DNA of 62,038 nt. It comes from Thalassovita gelatinovora (GTDB lineage Bacteria; Pseudomonadota; Alphaproteobacteria; Rhodobacterales; Rhodobacteraceae). Both the position numbers and the translations under genes were made by a program. Below the pieces are notes generated by a model, which had not been told where the DNA came from, made no database searches, and worked only from the letters and a program-made list of their open reading frames with translations. Within the stretch, counting starts at the first letter, position 1. Each line of letters begins with the position of its first letter. Below are positions 35,130 through 44,156 of the stretch, piece by piece. The stretch lies in contig NZ_CYSA01000024.1 in NCBI RefSeq assembly GCF_001458355.1, positions 1 through 62,038 of the forward strand, written 5' to 3'.

Positions 35130-36821
35130 TCAACTGTGTTCTTCTGCGGCTTTGGTCGCCAGCGCACTGTTATAAGTCTTCAGCGCATCGACATGGAACA
35201 AGGCTCCCAGCGGTTCGCGGGGGCCTTGCGGATCTGAAACAGGTCCGACGATTGGAATGAACGGCACCCCGGCCCGATCAAACAGGGGCATCGCCTGCTC
35301 CAACGTCGCTTCGACATCAAGGAAAATCCCGTCTTCGACCATTTCGCGGCAGCGCTCGATATCCGCCGCGCCGGGATCTTCGGGGAGACGCATCAGCGTG
35401 GCCGCCCGGAACATCGACAGAAGATAGGCCTGCGGTCCGGCTGCCAGATGGACATTGCGCCGTTCCAGTTGGGTCAGGAAAAACGACCGGTCCACCAGAC
35501 GCGAAGCCAATGCCGTCGACAGCGACACCGCCACCATCACCGCCAGCCCGGTTTGCCAATCCCCGGTCAGTTCGAACACGATCATGGTGGTGGAAATCGG
35601 TGCGCCGAGAACGGCCGCTGCGACCGCCCCCATGCCTGCCAACGCGTAAAGCGTATGTGCGCCGGACACTTCGGGGAATATCCCGGTCGCAATCAGCCCG
35701 AAGGCCAGCCCGGTCAGCGCCCCGATCATCATTGACGGGGAAAACATGCCGCCGCCCATCCGACCCGCCATGGTGATCACGACCGCAAGCACCTTGACCA
35801 TTGCAAAAAGGATCGCCTGTCCCAGCAAAAGCTGCCCGGTCAGCGTCGCCGAAGTGGTTTCATAACCGACCCCGATGATATGCGGAAACCAGATGGCCAT
35901 GGCCCCCAGCACCGCCCCGGCCAGCGCCGGGCGCAGCCAGCGCGGCATGCCGCTGCGATCCTGAATGAAATTGCCGATATCTTCCGCCAGGAAGACCGAA
36001 CGCATCAGCAGCGTCGCAACCAGCCCGCAAATCAGCCCCAGCAAAAGAAAAGCGGGCAATTCGACATAGAATTCCAGCACATTCGCTTCGGGCAGGTGAA
36101 ATTCGGTCACCCCGCCAAATTCCAGCCGGTTGATGATCGTGCCGGCCACGCTGGCGATCACGATCGGGGCAAAGGCATGCACAGCGAAATGGCGCAATAT
36201 CACTTCCAGCGCGAACAGCGCCCCGGCGATAGGGGCGTTGAAGCTTGCTGAAACGGCAGCGGCCACGGCACAGCCCAGCAAATCCCGCCCGGTGATGCCA
36301 TCGGCATGGATCCGGTTGCTGACCCAACCGGAAATCACCCCGGCGATATGCACGACCGGTCCTTCACGGCCCGTCGACCCGCCAGTGCTGAGCGTGATGA
36401 AAGAAGCAACGGCCGACGCAATCCCGGCACGTCCCTCGACCCGCCCGTTATTCATCGCCGCACCTTCGACCACGTCGGCCACCGCCCGCACCCGCGCGTC
36501 GGGGGTGAAAAAATGCAACACCAACCCGGTCGCCAACCCGCCTGCGACCGGCAGCAGTAATATCCAGTACCAAGGCAGCGTTTCGGAAAGGTGTCGCAAA
36601 TTGGCGGTGTTGTCGGTGCCGTAAAGAAAGGCTTGAAACAACTCGATCCCTTTGCGGAAAAACAACGCGGCAAACCCTGCCGAAGTGCCGATAGACGCCG
36701 CAATCAGCCAGAACTGAAACTGGCTAGGCCCTTGTCGGCGCATCAACTGAAGGGCTTCGACAAAGAAATGCAGCCAATCGCGGATCAGCTGAAAAAATTG
36801 GTTTCTGATCCGCTCGGGCAT
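35130..36821 (-). CDS. ClC-family chloride channel/antiporter homologue
   Basis: The 563-residue product has about ten hydrophobic segments and ClC motifs GGSTGREGPVVH (gating Glu in GREGP) and GGGMFSPSMMIGA (GxFxP). Where most ClC proteins have the chloride-binding GSGIP motif followed by EV, the corresponding stretch here reads RVRAVADVVEGA, so the serine filter loop is absent. The C-terminal 110 residues look like a degenerate CBS domain (LEQAMPLFDRAGVPFIPIV). It should be an inner-membrane anion transporter, but ion specificity is uncertain. Confidence 0.88.
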   Translation of the reverse strand: MPERIRNQFFQLIRDWLHFFVEALQLMRRQGPSQFQFWLIAASIGTSAGFAALFFRKGIELFQAFLYGTDNTANLRHLSETLPWYWILLLPVAGGLATGLVLHFFTPDARVRAVADVVEGAAMNNGRVEGRAGIASAVASFITLSTGGSTGREGPVVHIAGVISGWVSNRIHADGITGRDLLGCAVAAAVSASFNAPIAGALFALEVILRHFAVHAFAPIVIASVAGTIINRLEFGGVTEFHLPEANVLEFYVELPAFLLLGLICGLVATLLMRSVFLAEDIGNFIQDRSGMPRWLRPALAGAVLGAMAIWFPHIIGVGYETTSATLTGQLLLGQAILFAMVKVLAVVITMAGRMGGGMFSPSMMIGALTGLAFGLIATGIFPEVSGAHTLYALAGMGAVAAAVLGAPISTTMIVFELTGDWQTGLAVMVAVSLSTALASRLVDRSFFLTQLERRNVHLAAGPQAYLLSMFRAATLMRLPEDPGAADIERCREMVEDGIFLDVEATLEQAMPLFDRAGVPFIPIVGPVSDPQGPREPLGALFHVDALKTYNSALATKAAEEHS

Positions 36822-36901
36822 TGTGCCTTCCCTGCACTTTCACTCTTTTCGCGCCCCGTCGGTTGGCCTAGGTTTTCCGGCACCAGCAACGGGAGACAGA
36901 A

Positions 36902-38275
36902 ATGACGATCCAGAACGCACTTGCAGAGCTTACATCCTTACTAGGCCAAGGGCTGAGCCGCTCCAAGTCCGATCTTGACCAGCATGGCGCGTCCGAGTCG
37001 CATTTTCCGCTAAGCCCACCCGATGCTGTGGTTTATCCCGAAAGCACCGAACAGCTGTCGGACATCGTGAAAATCTGCGCCCGCCATGGCTGCCCGCTGA
37101 TCGGCTGGGGGGCGGGCACCTCGCTGGAAGGTCAGGCGCAAGCGTTTCAGGGCGGCGTATCGGTCGATTTTAGCAATATGAATAAACTGCTGCGCGTCAG
37201 CCCCGAAGATATGGACGTGACAGTGCAGCCCGGCATGACCCGTGAAGAGCTGAATACCGAATTGCGCGCAACCGGATTGTTTTTCCCGGTCGATCCTGGG
37301 GCCAACGCGTCGATTGGCGGCATGGCGTCGACCCGGGCCAGCGGCACCACCGCAGTGCGCTATGGCACCATGCGCGACAATGTTTTGGGATTGCAGGTGG
37401 TGCTGGCCGACGGCCGGATCATCCATACCGGCACGCGGGCCCGGAAATCTTCGGCAGGGTATGACCTGACCGGGTTGTTTGTCGGTGCGGAAGGCACGTT
37501 GGGATTGATCACTGAATTGACGCTGCGGCTGCATGGGCAGCCCGAAGCGATCACCGCCGCCGTCTGTGCCTTTGACAGCATTGACGACGCAGTACAGGCG
37601 GTGATTGCCACGATCCAGATGGGCATTCCGATCGCCCGGATCGAATTCGTTGATGCCGCCACGGCGGCGGCCTTCAACGGTTATTCAGGATCGGACATGC
37701 CGCTGTGCCCGCATCTGATGGTGGAATTTCAGGGCTCCGAAGCAGGCGTTGCCGAACAGGCCGAAATGTTTGGGGACATCGTTGCCGACCATGGCGGTAA
37801 AGGATTCGAATGGGCGACCAAGCCGGAAGAGCGCACCGCCTTGTGGAAAATGCGCCATCATGCGCATTGGGCGGTTCTGGCATCGAAACCGGGAGCCAAG
37901 GCGCTGGTCACGGATATCTGCGTGCCCATTTCGCGGCTGGCCGACGCGGTCAACGAAACCCGCGCCGACATCGAAACTTCGCCGATTTCAGGGCCAATTC
38001 TGGGTCATGTCGGCGACGGCAATTTTCATGCGATCCTGTTGTTCGATGACGCCAACCCCGACGAGGTGAAGGCGGTCGAAGCGCTGTCACACCGGATGGT
38101 CGAACGGTCCTTGGCGATGGGCGGTACCGCAACCGGCGAACACGGCATCGGGATCGGCAAGAAAAAGTACATGGAAGCCGAACACGGCGCGGCATGGGAT
38201 GTGATGGGCGATATGAAGCGGGTGCTTGATCCGCAGAACATCATGAACCCGGGCAAGATGCTGCGCGGGAATTGA
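36902..38275 (+). CDS. FAD-binding oxidoreductase (D-lactate dehydrogenase / GlcD-like)
   Basis: The 457-residue product has a VAO/PCMH-type FAD domain (about 35-215; LIGWGAGTSLEGQ, DPGANASIGGMASTRASGTTAVRYG) and a C-terminal substrate domain ending HVGDGNFHAILLF, GTATGEHGIGIGKKKYM and LDPQNIMNPGKML. These are features of D-lactate dehydrogenase (cytochrome) and glycolate oxidase GlcD. Without glcE and glcF beside it, D-lactate or another 2-hydroxyacid is the better guess. GGGAGACAGA precedes the ATG. It is a single gene, convergent with recN. Confidence 0.87.
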   Translation: MTIQNALAELTSLLGQGLSRSKSDLDQHGASESHFPLSPPDAVVYPESTEQLSDIVKICARHGCPLIGWGAGTSLEGQAQAFQGGVSVDFSNMNKLLRVSPEDMDVTVQPGMTREELNTELRATGLFFPVDPGANASIGGMASTRASGTTAVRYGTMRDNVLGLQVVLADGRIIHTGTRARKSSAGYDLTGLFVGAEGTLGLITELTLRLHGQPEAITAAVCAFDSIDDAVQAVIATIQMGIPIARIEFVDAATAAAFNGYSGSDMPLCPHLMVEFQGSEAGVAEQAEMFGDIVADHGGKGFEWATKPEERTALWKMRHHAHWAVLASKPGAKALVTDICVPISRLADAVNETRADIETSPISGPILGHVGDGNFHAILLFDDANPDEVKAVEALSHRMVERSLAMGGTATGEHGIGIGKKKYMEAEHGAAWDVMGDMKRVLDPQNIMNPGKMLRGN

Positions 38276-38350
38276 GCACTGCTTGCGACCCGTGTTCCGG
38301 GGCGCAATATTTCAAGATCCTACAACGATCTTAAACATGAGTTTTGATGT

Positions 38351-40006
38351 TCAGGACGTCGCGGCCAGCAATGCCCGCGCCGCGCCGCGTGCTTCTTCTG
38401 TGATGCTGTCACCGGCAACCATGCGGGCGATTTCATCGACCCGTTCGTCCGCATCCAACGGCACAACGGTCGACGTCGTGACATTATCCGCGACCCGCTT
38501 TTCCACCCGCCAATGATGCGCCCCCAAGGCGGCGACCTGCGGCGAATGGGTGACCACCAGAACCTGCGCCCCTGCCGCCAAGCTGGCCAGACGCCGGCCC
38601 ACCGCGTCGGCGGTGGCGCCCCCTACCCCACGATCAATTTCGTCAAAGATCATGGTGATGCCCGATTGGCTTTGATGCAGGCTGACTTTCAACGCCAACA
38701 GGAACCTGCTGAGTTCGCCACCCGAAGCGATCTTGGCCAACGGCCCGGACGGCGCACCGGGATTGGTGGCAACGGTGAAAGCCACCGCGTCGCGTCCTTC
38801 GGGGCTGGGATCGGCCGGGCCGATTTCAGTGGTGAACACCGCACGTTCCATTTTCAGCGGTGCCAATTCATCCGACACCGATTTGTCCAGACGCGCCGCC
38901 GCTTCGGTCCGCGCCGCGCTCAGATGCGTTGCAGCTTGATCATATGTTGCCTCTGCCACAGACAGAGACTGCCGCAGCGCGGCCATATCGGCATCGCCCC
39001 GGTCCAGCGCCGCCAGCCGCCCGCGCAGATCTTCGGCAAAGACGCCCAGTTCATCCGGCACCACCCCATGCTTGCGGGCCAAGCCGCGGATGGCGAACAG
39101 GCGTTCTTCGGTTTCTTCCAATTCATGCGGATTGAAACTCAGGCTTTGTAGCGCGGTTTCGACCCCTTGCACCGCGTCGCCCAGTTCGTTGAAGGCGCGA
39201 CCCAAGGCTTCGATCGCGCCATCCAGCGCACCTTCGGCCTTGTCCGCCGCCCCGTCGAGCCAGCGCATCGCGTCGCCCATTGCGCCTTCGGCCCCGTCGC
39301 CCGACAGCACCTGTAATGCGCGCGACACGTCTTCACGGATCCGTTCGGCCCCTTGCATCTGACGCCGGCGACTGTCCAGTTCGGCATCTTCGCCCGGCTG
39401 CGGATCAAGCTGATCAAGTTCGGCCACCGCATGACGCAGGAATTCTTCTTCGGCGCGCATTTCGGCCAAGGCGGATTCGGCCTTGGCCAGCTCCTTGCGA
39501 TTTTGCGCCAGATCGCGCCACGCCGCGCGGGTGGTGCCCTGCAAATCGGGATAAGCGCCGAACGTGTCCAGCAACAGCCGGTGCCCCTTGGGATCAAGCA
39601 ACCCACGATCATCGTGCTGCCCGTGCAGTTCGATCAGGGTTTCCGACAGATTGCGCAGCACCTCACCAGAGCAGCGGCGATCGTTGACCCAAGCGGTTTT
39701 ACGGCCCTCACGGGTATTGACCCGGCGCAGGATCAATTCTTCGCCATCGGGCAGACCGGCGTCCTGCAACACGGCATGGGCGGGATGACCTGCCGGCAAG
39801 TCGAAAACGGCGATCACTTCGCCCTGATCGGCCCCGCTGCGGACCAATTCGGCCCGCCCGCGCCAGCCCAGCACAAAGCCCAGAGAATCCAGCAGAATCG
39901 ATTTACCCGCCCCGGTTTCGCCGGTCAGCACGTTCAAACCCGGCTGGAAATCCAATTCCAGCCGGTCGATGATCAACATATCGCGGATTTCAAGCGCGCG
40001 CAGCAT
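38351..40006 (-). CDS. recN: DNA repair protein RecN
   Basis: The 551-residue product is an SMC-like ATPase. Walker A GETGAGKSILLD (29-40) is at the N-terminus, a coiled-coil middle spans about 150-370, and the ABC signature IASGGELSRFLLALK with Walker B MIFDEIDRGVGG lies near 440-475. RecN helps hold broken DNA ends together in double-strand break repair. It lies 27 bases beyond bamD on the same strand, the common alphaproteobacterial order lpxC-bamD-recN. Confidence 0.96.
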   Translation of the reverse strand: MLRALEIRDMLIIDRLELDFQPGLNVLTGETGAGKSILLDSLGFVLGWRGRAELVRSGADQGEVIAVFDLPAGHPAHAVLQDAGLPDGEELILRRVNTREGRKTAWVNDRRCSGEVLRNLSETLIELHGQHDDRGLLDPKGHRLLLDTFGAYPDLQGTTRAAWRDLAQNRKELAKAESALAEMRAEEEFLRHAVAELDQLDPQPGEDAELDSRRRQMQGAERIREDVSRALQVLSGDGAEGAMGDAMRWLDGAADKAEGALDGAIEALGRAFNELGDAVQGVETALQSLSFNPHELEETEERLFAIRGLARKHGVVPDELGVFAEDLRGRLAALDRGDADMAALRQSLSVAEATYDQAATHLSAARTEAAARLDKSVSDELAPLKMERAVFTTEIGPADPSPEGRDAVAFTVATNPGAPSGPLAKIASGGELSRFLLALKVSLHQSQSGITMIFDEIDRGVGGATADAVGRRLASLAAGAQVLVVTHSPQVAALGAHHWRVEKRVADNVTTSTVVPLDADERVDEIARMVAGDSITEEARGAARALLAATS

Positions 40007-40033
40007 TCCGCCACCTCGGATCGGATCGGACTA

Positions 40034-40882
40034 TCAGATCCATTTGCCCCTGATCATTTGACGATAGATCTGATTGAGCCAGTTATCGCCCTTGGCTTTC
40101 AGTTCCAGACCTTGCCCGGTCAACAGCCTGTAGCTGTCTTCGTACCATTCGGTGGATCGGAAATTGTGGCCCAGAATCGCACCAGCGGACTGCGCTTCAT
40201 CGGTCAGACCCAATGACAGGTAGGCTTCGACCAGACGGTGCAACGCTTCAGCCGTATGAGTCGTGGTCTGGAAATCCTCGACCACCACGCGGAACCGGTT
40301 GATCGCAGCGGCGAAATGATCGCGGCGCAGATAATAGCGCCCGATTTCCATTTCCTTGGCCGCCAGATGATCGAAGGCCAGTTCAAATTTCAGGATTGCC
40401 GAACGGGCATATTCGCTGTCGGGATACCGTTCAATCACCATGCGCAGCGACTGCAACGCTTGGAAGGTCAGGCCCTGATCACGGCCAACTTCATCTATCT
40501 GGTCGTAATAGCTGAGCGCCAGCAGATATTGCGCATAGGCCGCGTCGTCATCTGTGGGATAGAAATCGATATAGCGCTGCGACGCCGCACGGCTGTTTTC
40601 GTAGTCCTTATCCTGGTGATAGGAAAAGGCCTGCATGATCAGTGCCCGCTTGGCCCAATCGGAATAAGGGTAAAGCCGTTCGATTTCGGAAAAGAAAAAC
40701 GCGGCCTTTTCCGGCCGATTGCGATCCAGTTCGAATTCACCACGCCCGAAAATCTGTTCAGCGGTGTAATCTTCCAACGGGACTTCGCCGCGATCCAGCG
40801 CCCCCTGCCCGCCGCAACCGGCCAGCAATCCGACCAGAAGAAGAACACCGATCACCCGTTTGCGCGATCCGCTGCCTGTCAT
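40034..40882 (-). CDS. bamD: Outer membrane assembly lipoprotein BamD
   Basis: The 282-residue product from the ATG at 40882 has a lipoprotein signal with lipobox LLAGC near residue 22 and about five TPR-like repeats (EKAAFFFSEIERLYPYSDWAKRALIMQAF, AASQRYIDFYPTDDDAAYAQYLLALSYYDQI). BamD is the essential lipoprotein partner of BamA in inserting beta-barrel proteins in the outer membrane. It lies downstream of lpxC and before recN. A much longer in-frame extension upstream would overlap lpxC and lacks a signal peptide. Confidence 0.95.
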   Translation of the reverse strand: MTGSGSRKRVIGVLLLVGLLAGCGGQGALDRGEVPLEDYTAEQIFGRGEFELDRNRPEKAAFFFSEIERLYPYSDWAKRALIMQAFSYHQDKDYENSRAASQRYIDFYPTDDDAAYAQYLLALSYYDQIDEVGRDQGLTFQALQSLRMVIERYPDSEYARSAILKFELAFDHLAAKEMEIGRYYLRRDHFAAAINRFRVVVEDFQTTTHTAEALHRLVEAYLSLGLTDEAQSAGAILGHNFRSTEWYEDSYRLLTGQGLELKAKGDNWLNQIYRQMIRGKWI

Positions 40883-41033
40883 GACCTGTCTCACCCTCGT
40901 CTGGACCGTTATCAGGGATCTTGAATCCCTTGCTCGTTCCGGTCCTAGCACAGAAAATTCCGGTGCAAAACGTCTTTGGCTGGATTTCACGCCGGGAACG
41001 TCCCGACAATTGATCATCCGCCTATCACGAGGA

Positions 41034-41969
41034 TCAGGCGACGGCGGGAATTTCACCCGGATGGACGCCAACACCGGGCAGGCGCGCCATCAGATTGCGG
41101 TCACAAGTGACCATGCGGAACGCGTCGGGTTGCGCGAACAACGCCCGCAACAAATCGTTGGTCATCGCATGTCCGGCACGGTGGCCGACATAATGTCCAA
41201 CAATCGGAGCCCCCGCCAGCGCCAGATCGCCAAGTGCATCCAGCATCTTGTGCCGTACCGGTTCATCCGACCGGCGCAGCCCGCCGGGACTCAACACCTT
41301 GTCACCTTCGACCACAACGGCATTGTCCAGCGTCCCGCCAAGAGCAAGCCCATTTTCGCGCATCGCATCGACATCCGCCTGGCGGCAGAAGGTCCGGCAA
41401 TCGCAAAGTTCGCGCACGAAACTGCCATTGGCCATGGAAAGAGATTTTTCCTGAACGCCGATGGCGGCGTCGGAGAAATCGATATGGAAATCGATCTGCA
41501 ATTCGTCATGCGGGTCCAGTCGCGCCCAAGCGTCGCCCCGGCGGACTTCGACCGAACGTAGGATCTTGATCGCGCGTACCTGCTCGGCCTGTTCCCGCAG
41601 ACCTTTATACAGGATACCGCGCACGAAACTGGCCGAACTGCCGTCGAGGATCGGAACTTCGGGGCCGTCGATATCGATCAACGCGTTATGCACACCGCAA
41701 CCGGCAAGCGCCGCCATGACATGTTCGATGGTAGAAACCGAAACGCCTGAATCGTTTTCAATTCGGGTGCAAAGAGGCGATTGGTTCACCGCATCCCACC
41801 GTGCAGCAACCATCGCGTCCTTGTACAGAACATCGGTACGGCGGAACCAGACCCCCTGATCGGCCATGGCCGGTCTGAGCGTCATACGGACAGGTTTCCC
41901 TGAATGCAGTCCCATGCCGGTAAACGTGACCGGCCCTTTAAGAGTTGTCTGCAAGATCTTCCCCAACAT
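41034..41969 (-). CDS. lpxC: UDP-3-O-acyl-N-acetylglucosamine deacetylase
   Basis: The 311-residue product matches LpxC from end to end: QTTLKGPVTFTGMGLHSGKPV, zinc ligands in IEHVMAALAGCGVHNALID (His) and HKMLDALGDLALAG (His and Asp), the catalytic HRAGH, and the LRALFA segment. It catalyses the committed step of lipid A synthesis in the cytoplasm. In many bacteria LpxC levels are set by proteolysis through the C-terminus. It lies 195 bases after ftsZ, beyond a terminator. Confidence 0.97.
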   Translation of the reverse strand: MLGKILQTTLKGPVTFTGMGLHSGKPVRMTLRPAMADQGVWFRRTDVLYKDAMVAARWDAVNQSPLCTRIENDSGVSVSTIEHVMAALAGCGVHNALIDIDGPEVPILDGSSASFVRGILYKGLREQAEQVRAIKILRSVEVRRGDAWARLDPHDELQIDFHIDFSDAAIGVQEKSLSMANGSFVRELCDCRTFCRQADVDAMRENGLALGGTLDNAVVVEGDKVLSPGGLRRSDEPVRHKMLDALGDLALAGAPIVGHYVGHRAGHAMTNDLLRALFAQPDAFRMVTCDRNLMARLPGVGVHPGEIPAVA

Positions 41970-42110
41970 CTTGTCGATGCTTCTGTGTGCACCGCATGAA
42001 TGTCGTACCCCTAGCCTAAAGTAGGCTCAACTCAATCTTTGTAACGTACTGAAACATCTAGTAGACAGATGCGCCGATTTTCGCCAATTCACCCACCAAC
42101 CCTTTGCTAT

Positions 42111-42139
42111 AAAATGAAAAAGGCCGCCCTAAGGCGGCC
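42111..42139 (-). terminator. Rho-independent terminator of ftsZ
   Basis: Arms GGCCGCC (42122-42128) and GGCGGCC (42133-42139), loop CTAA, followed on the minus strand by TTTTTCATTTT. It lies 25 bases beyond the ftsZ stop, so lpxC probably has its own promoter. Confidence 0.85.
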
Positions 42140-42163
42140 CATTCATTGATCTGAAACTTGGCG

Positions 42164-43801
42164 TCAGTTCGCTTGGCGGCGCAGGAAAGCAGGGATTTCG
42201 ATCCGTTCCTGTTCCGGGTCCGCTTCGGGTTGCGGCACCGGTTGCTGTGCGCGCAGTTGCGGTTGTTGACGGGCGGCCTGCTGCTGCGGTGCGGCCGATG
42301 CCGCCTCGGGGCCGTGGCCCGTCATGCGGTTGATCAGCGAATTCAAACCGAAGCGGCTGCGATCGGCCTGGCCGTGGTCTGCGGCCGGTTGGGCCTGCTG
42401 CACAGGTTGCTGTTGAGCGGCGGCCTTCTGCGAAGGCACGTTGTGAACCGCTGCCTGAAGTCGTGCAATCGCTTCGTCCGACGGCTGACCGGCGGGGCGG
42501 GCCTTGGGGGCCACGAAGCTTTCCAGATTTTCCGGCTCGGCTTCAAACGCATCGGGCAGCGGATTGAACTGCGCGACCTGCGGCTGATAAGCCGGCGGCG
42601 GCAAATCGCCTTCGGCTTCGTATTCTTCTTCGAAGATATCTTCCATCTGGTCTTCTGCAGCTGCGCGCTGCGCGTCCAGATCCTCGAACAGGCTCGGCTC
42701 TACCGGTGCCACGGTTTGCGCGGCGACCGGCGCGGGTTCTGCGACCGGAGCTTTCGCGGTTTCGGCGCTGACGGTCTGGGTCAGCGGTGCAGCCATCGAA
42801 CGGCGCGGAACAGGAAGTTCGCTATTCACATCTGCGGCATCAATGCCGGTGGCCACGACGCTGACGCGCATGTGGCCTTCCATGCCGGTATCCAACGTCG
42901 AGCCGACGATGATGTTGGCGTCGGCATCGACTTCTTCGCGGATGCGGTTGGCGGCTTCGTCCAGTTCGAACAGGGTCAGGTCGTGCCCGCCGGTGATGTT
43001 GATCAAAACGCCCTTGGCACCGCGCAAGCTGATTTCGTCCAGCAGTGGGTTGGCAATCGCCTTTTCCGCGGCTTGGATGGCGCGATCTTCGCCACCGGCT
43101 TCGCCGGTGCCCATCATCGCCTTGCCCATTTCATCCATCACGGCGCGTACATCGGCAAAGTCGAGATTGATCAGGCCCGGACGCACCATCAGATCGGTCA
43201 CCCCCTTGACGCCCTGATACAGCACATCGTCGGCCATGCTGAAGGCTTCGGTGAAGGTGGTCTTTTCATTGGCCAGTCGGAACAGGTTCTGGTTCGGAAT
43301 GATGATCAGCGTATCGACCATCTTTTGCAGCGTCTCGACGCCTTCTTCGGCCTGACGCATCCGTTTCGCGCCTTCGAACTGGAACGGTTTGGTCACTACG
43401 CCGACGGTCAGAACACCCAGTTCACGGGCCGCCTGCGCGATGATCGGGGCCGCCCCGGTGCCTGTACCTCCGCCCATACCGGCGGTGATGAAGCACATGT
43501 GCGCTCCGGCCAGATGGTCGACGATCTGTTCGATACTTTCTTCTGCCGCCGCGGCACCGACTGATGCCCGTGCGCCTGCGCCCAACCCTTCGGTGACTTT
43601 CACGCCAAGCTGAATGCGGGTGTCGGTCTTGGATTGTTGCAGCGCTTGTGCGTCCGTGTTGGCGACCACAAAGTCAACGCCGGTCAGATCCTTTTCGATC
43701 ATGTTATTCACAGCGTTGCCGCCCGCGCCACCGACGCCAAACACAGTGATACGGGGTTTCAAATCGTCGTCGTGCCCGGGCACCGAAAGGTTCAAAGTCA
43801 T
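42164..43801 (-). CDS. ftsZ: Cell division protein FtsZ
   Basis: The 545-residue product has the tubulin-like GTPase core (about 15-330) with [12 protein letters not shown] (108-119) and the T7-loop region with [12 protein letters not shown] long Gln/Pro/Ala-rich linker of about 190 residues follows, and the C-terminal peptide [12 protein letters not shown] binds FtsA and other partners. The long linker is typical of alphaproteobacteria. FtsZ polymerises at midcell. A 355-base gap separates it from ftsA, which carries a DnaA-box-like site, so ftsZ probably has its own cell-cycle-regulated promoter. Confidence 0.98.
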   Translation of the reverse strand: MTLNLSVPGHDDDLKPRITVFGVGGAGGNAVNNMIEKDLTGVDFVVANTDAQALQQSKTDTRIQLGVKVTEGLGAGARASVGAAAAEESIEQIVDHLAGAHMCFITAGMGGGTGTGAAPIIAQAARELGVLTVGVVTKPFQFEGAKRMRQAEEGVETLQKMVDTLIIIPNQNLFRLANEKTTFTEAFSMADDVLYQGVKGVTDLMVRPGLINLDFADVRAVMDEMGKAMMGTGEAGGEDRAIQAAEKAIANPLLDEISLRGAKGVLINITGGHDLTLFELDEAANRIREEVDADANIIVGSTLDTGMEGHMRVSVVATGIDAADVNSELPVPRRSMAAPLTQTVSAETAKAPVAEPAPVAAQTVAPVEPSLFEDLDAQRAAAEDQMEDIFEEEYEAEGDLPPPAYQPQVAQFNPLPDAFEAEPENLESFVAPKARPAGQPSDEAIARLQAAVHNVPSQKAAAQQQPVQQAQPAADHGQADRSRFGLNSLINRMTGHGPEAASAAPQQQAARQQPQLRAQQPVPQPEADPEQERIEIPAFLRRQAN

Positions 43802-44156
43802 GGATCTGTCCGCCTGATTTTGTTACCCGCTTACGCGGTTTTTCTGCCTATTACCTATAATGGTAACGAGAACCAACCCGTGCGTCACCAAAAAAACGCA
43901 AAAACACCACGAAATATAGACAAAATTGGGACTATTTATGCGGCATCTTGCCGATTCCGGCAGATTTTGCGGATCAGACGCCAAAGACCACAAGACAAGC
44001 GCTGCCTGCACGCGAAACCCGCGCGGTGCATTGCGTTTTCAGACTGTTCTGAGGGCCTGCCCGGTCCTCGATTTACCCCACCTTTACACAGGCGGCTGTG
44101 GATAACTTAACGCAGGGAAACCGGCGCGTCATCCCCTTTTTCGGGTCTTTGACGGA
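43802..44156. other. ftsA-ftsZ intergenic region (355 bases)
   Basis: No credible gene is seen here. Visible elements are the sequence TGTGGATAA at 44097-44105 (perfect DnaA-box complement), the inverted repeat TTACC-N6-GGTAA at 43851-43866, and a small hairpin CCGC-TTAC-GCGG followed by TTTTT on the plus strand at about 43828-43844. The minus-strand half near ftsZ is AT-rich and should contain the ftsZ promoter, but no clear -35/-10 pair could be fixed. Confidence 0.6.
44097..44105 (-). promoter_or_regulatory. DnaA-box-like site upstream of ftsZ
   Basis: The minus strand reads TTATCCACA, a perfect DnaA box, 296 bases before the ftsZ start. A single 9-mer can occur by chance, but it lies in a non-coding gap upstream of a gene that DnaA activates in Caulobacter. 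Confidence 0.45.

Noticed and set aside
38314-38332. AAGATC / GATCTT inverted repeat between the convergent lactate-dehydrogenase-like gene and recN, considered as a terminator
   Set aside because: The stem is only 6 bp, AT-rich and without a proper T-run.
42158-43564. Plus-strand open frame of 468 codons opposite ftsZ
   Set aside because: Antisense shadow of ftsZ, with Gly/Arg/Phe/His-rich composition and no domain.
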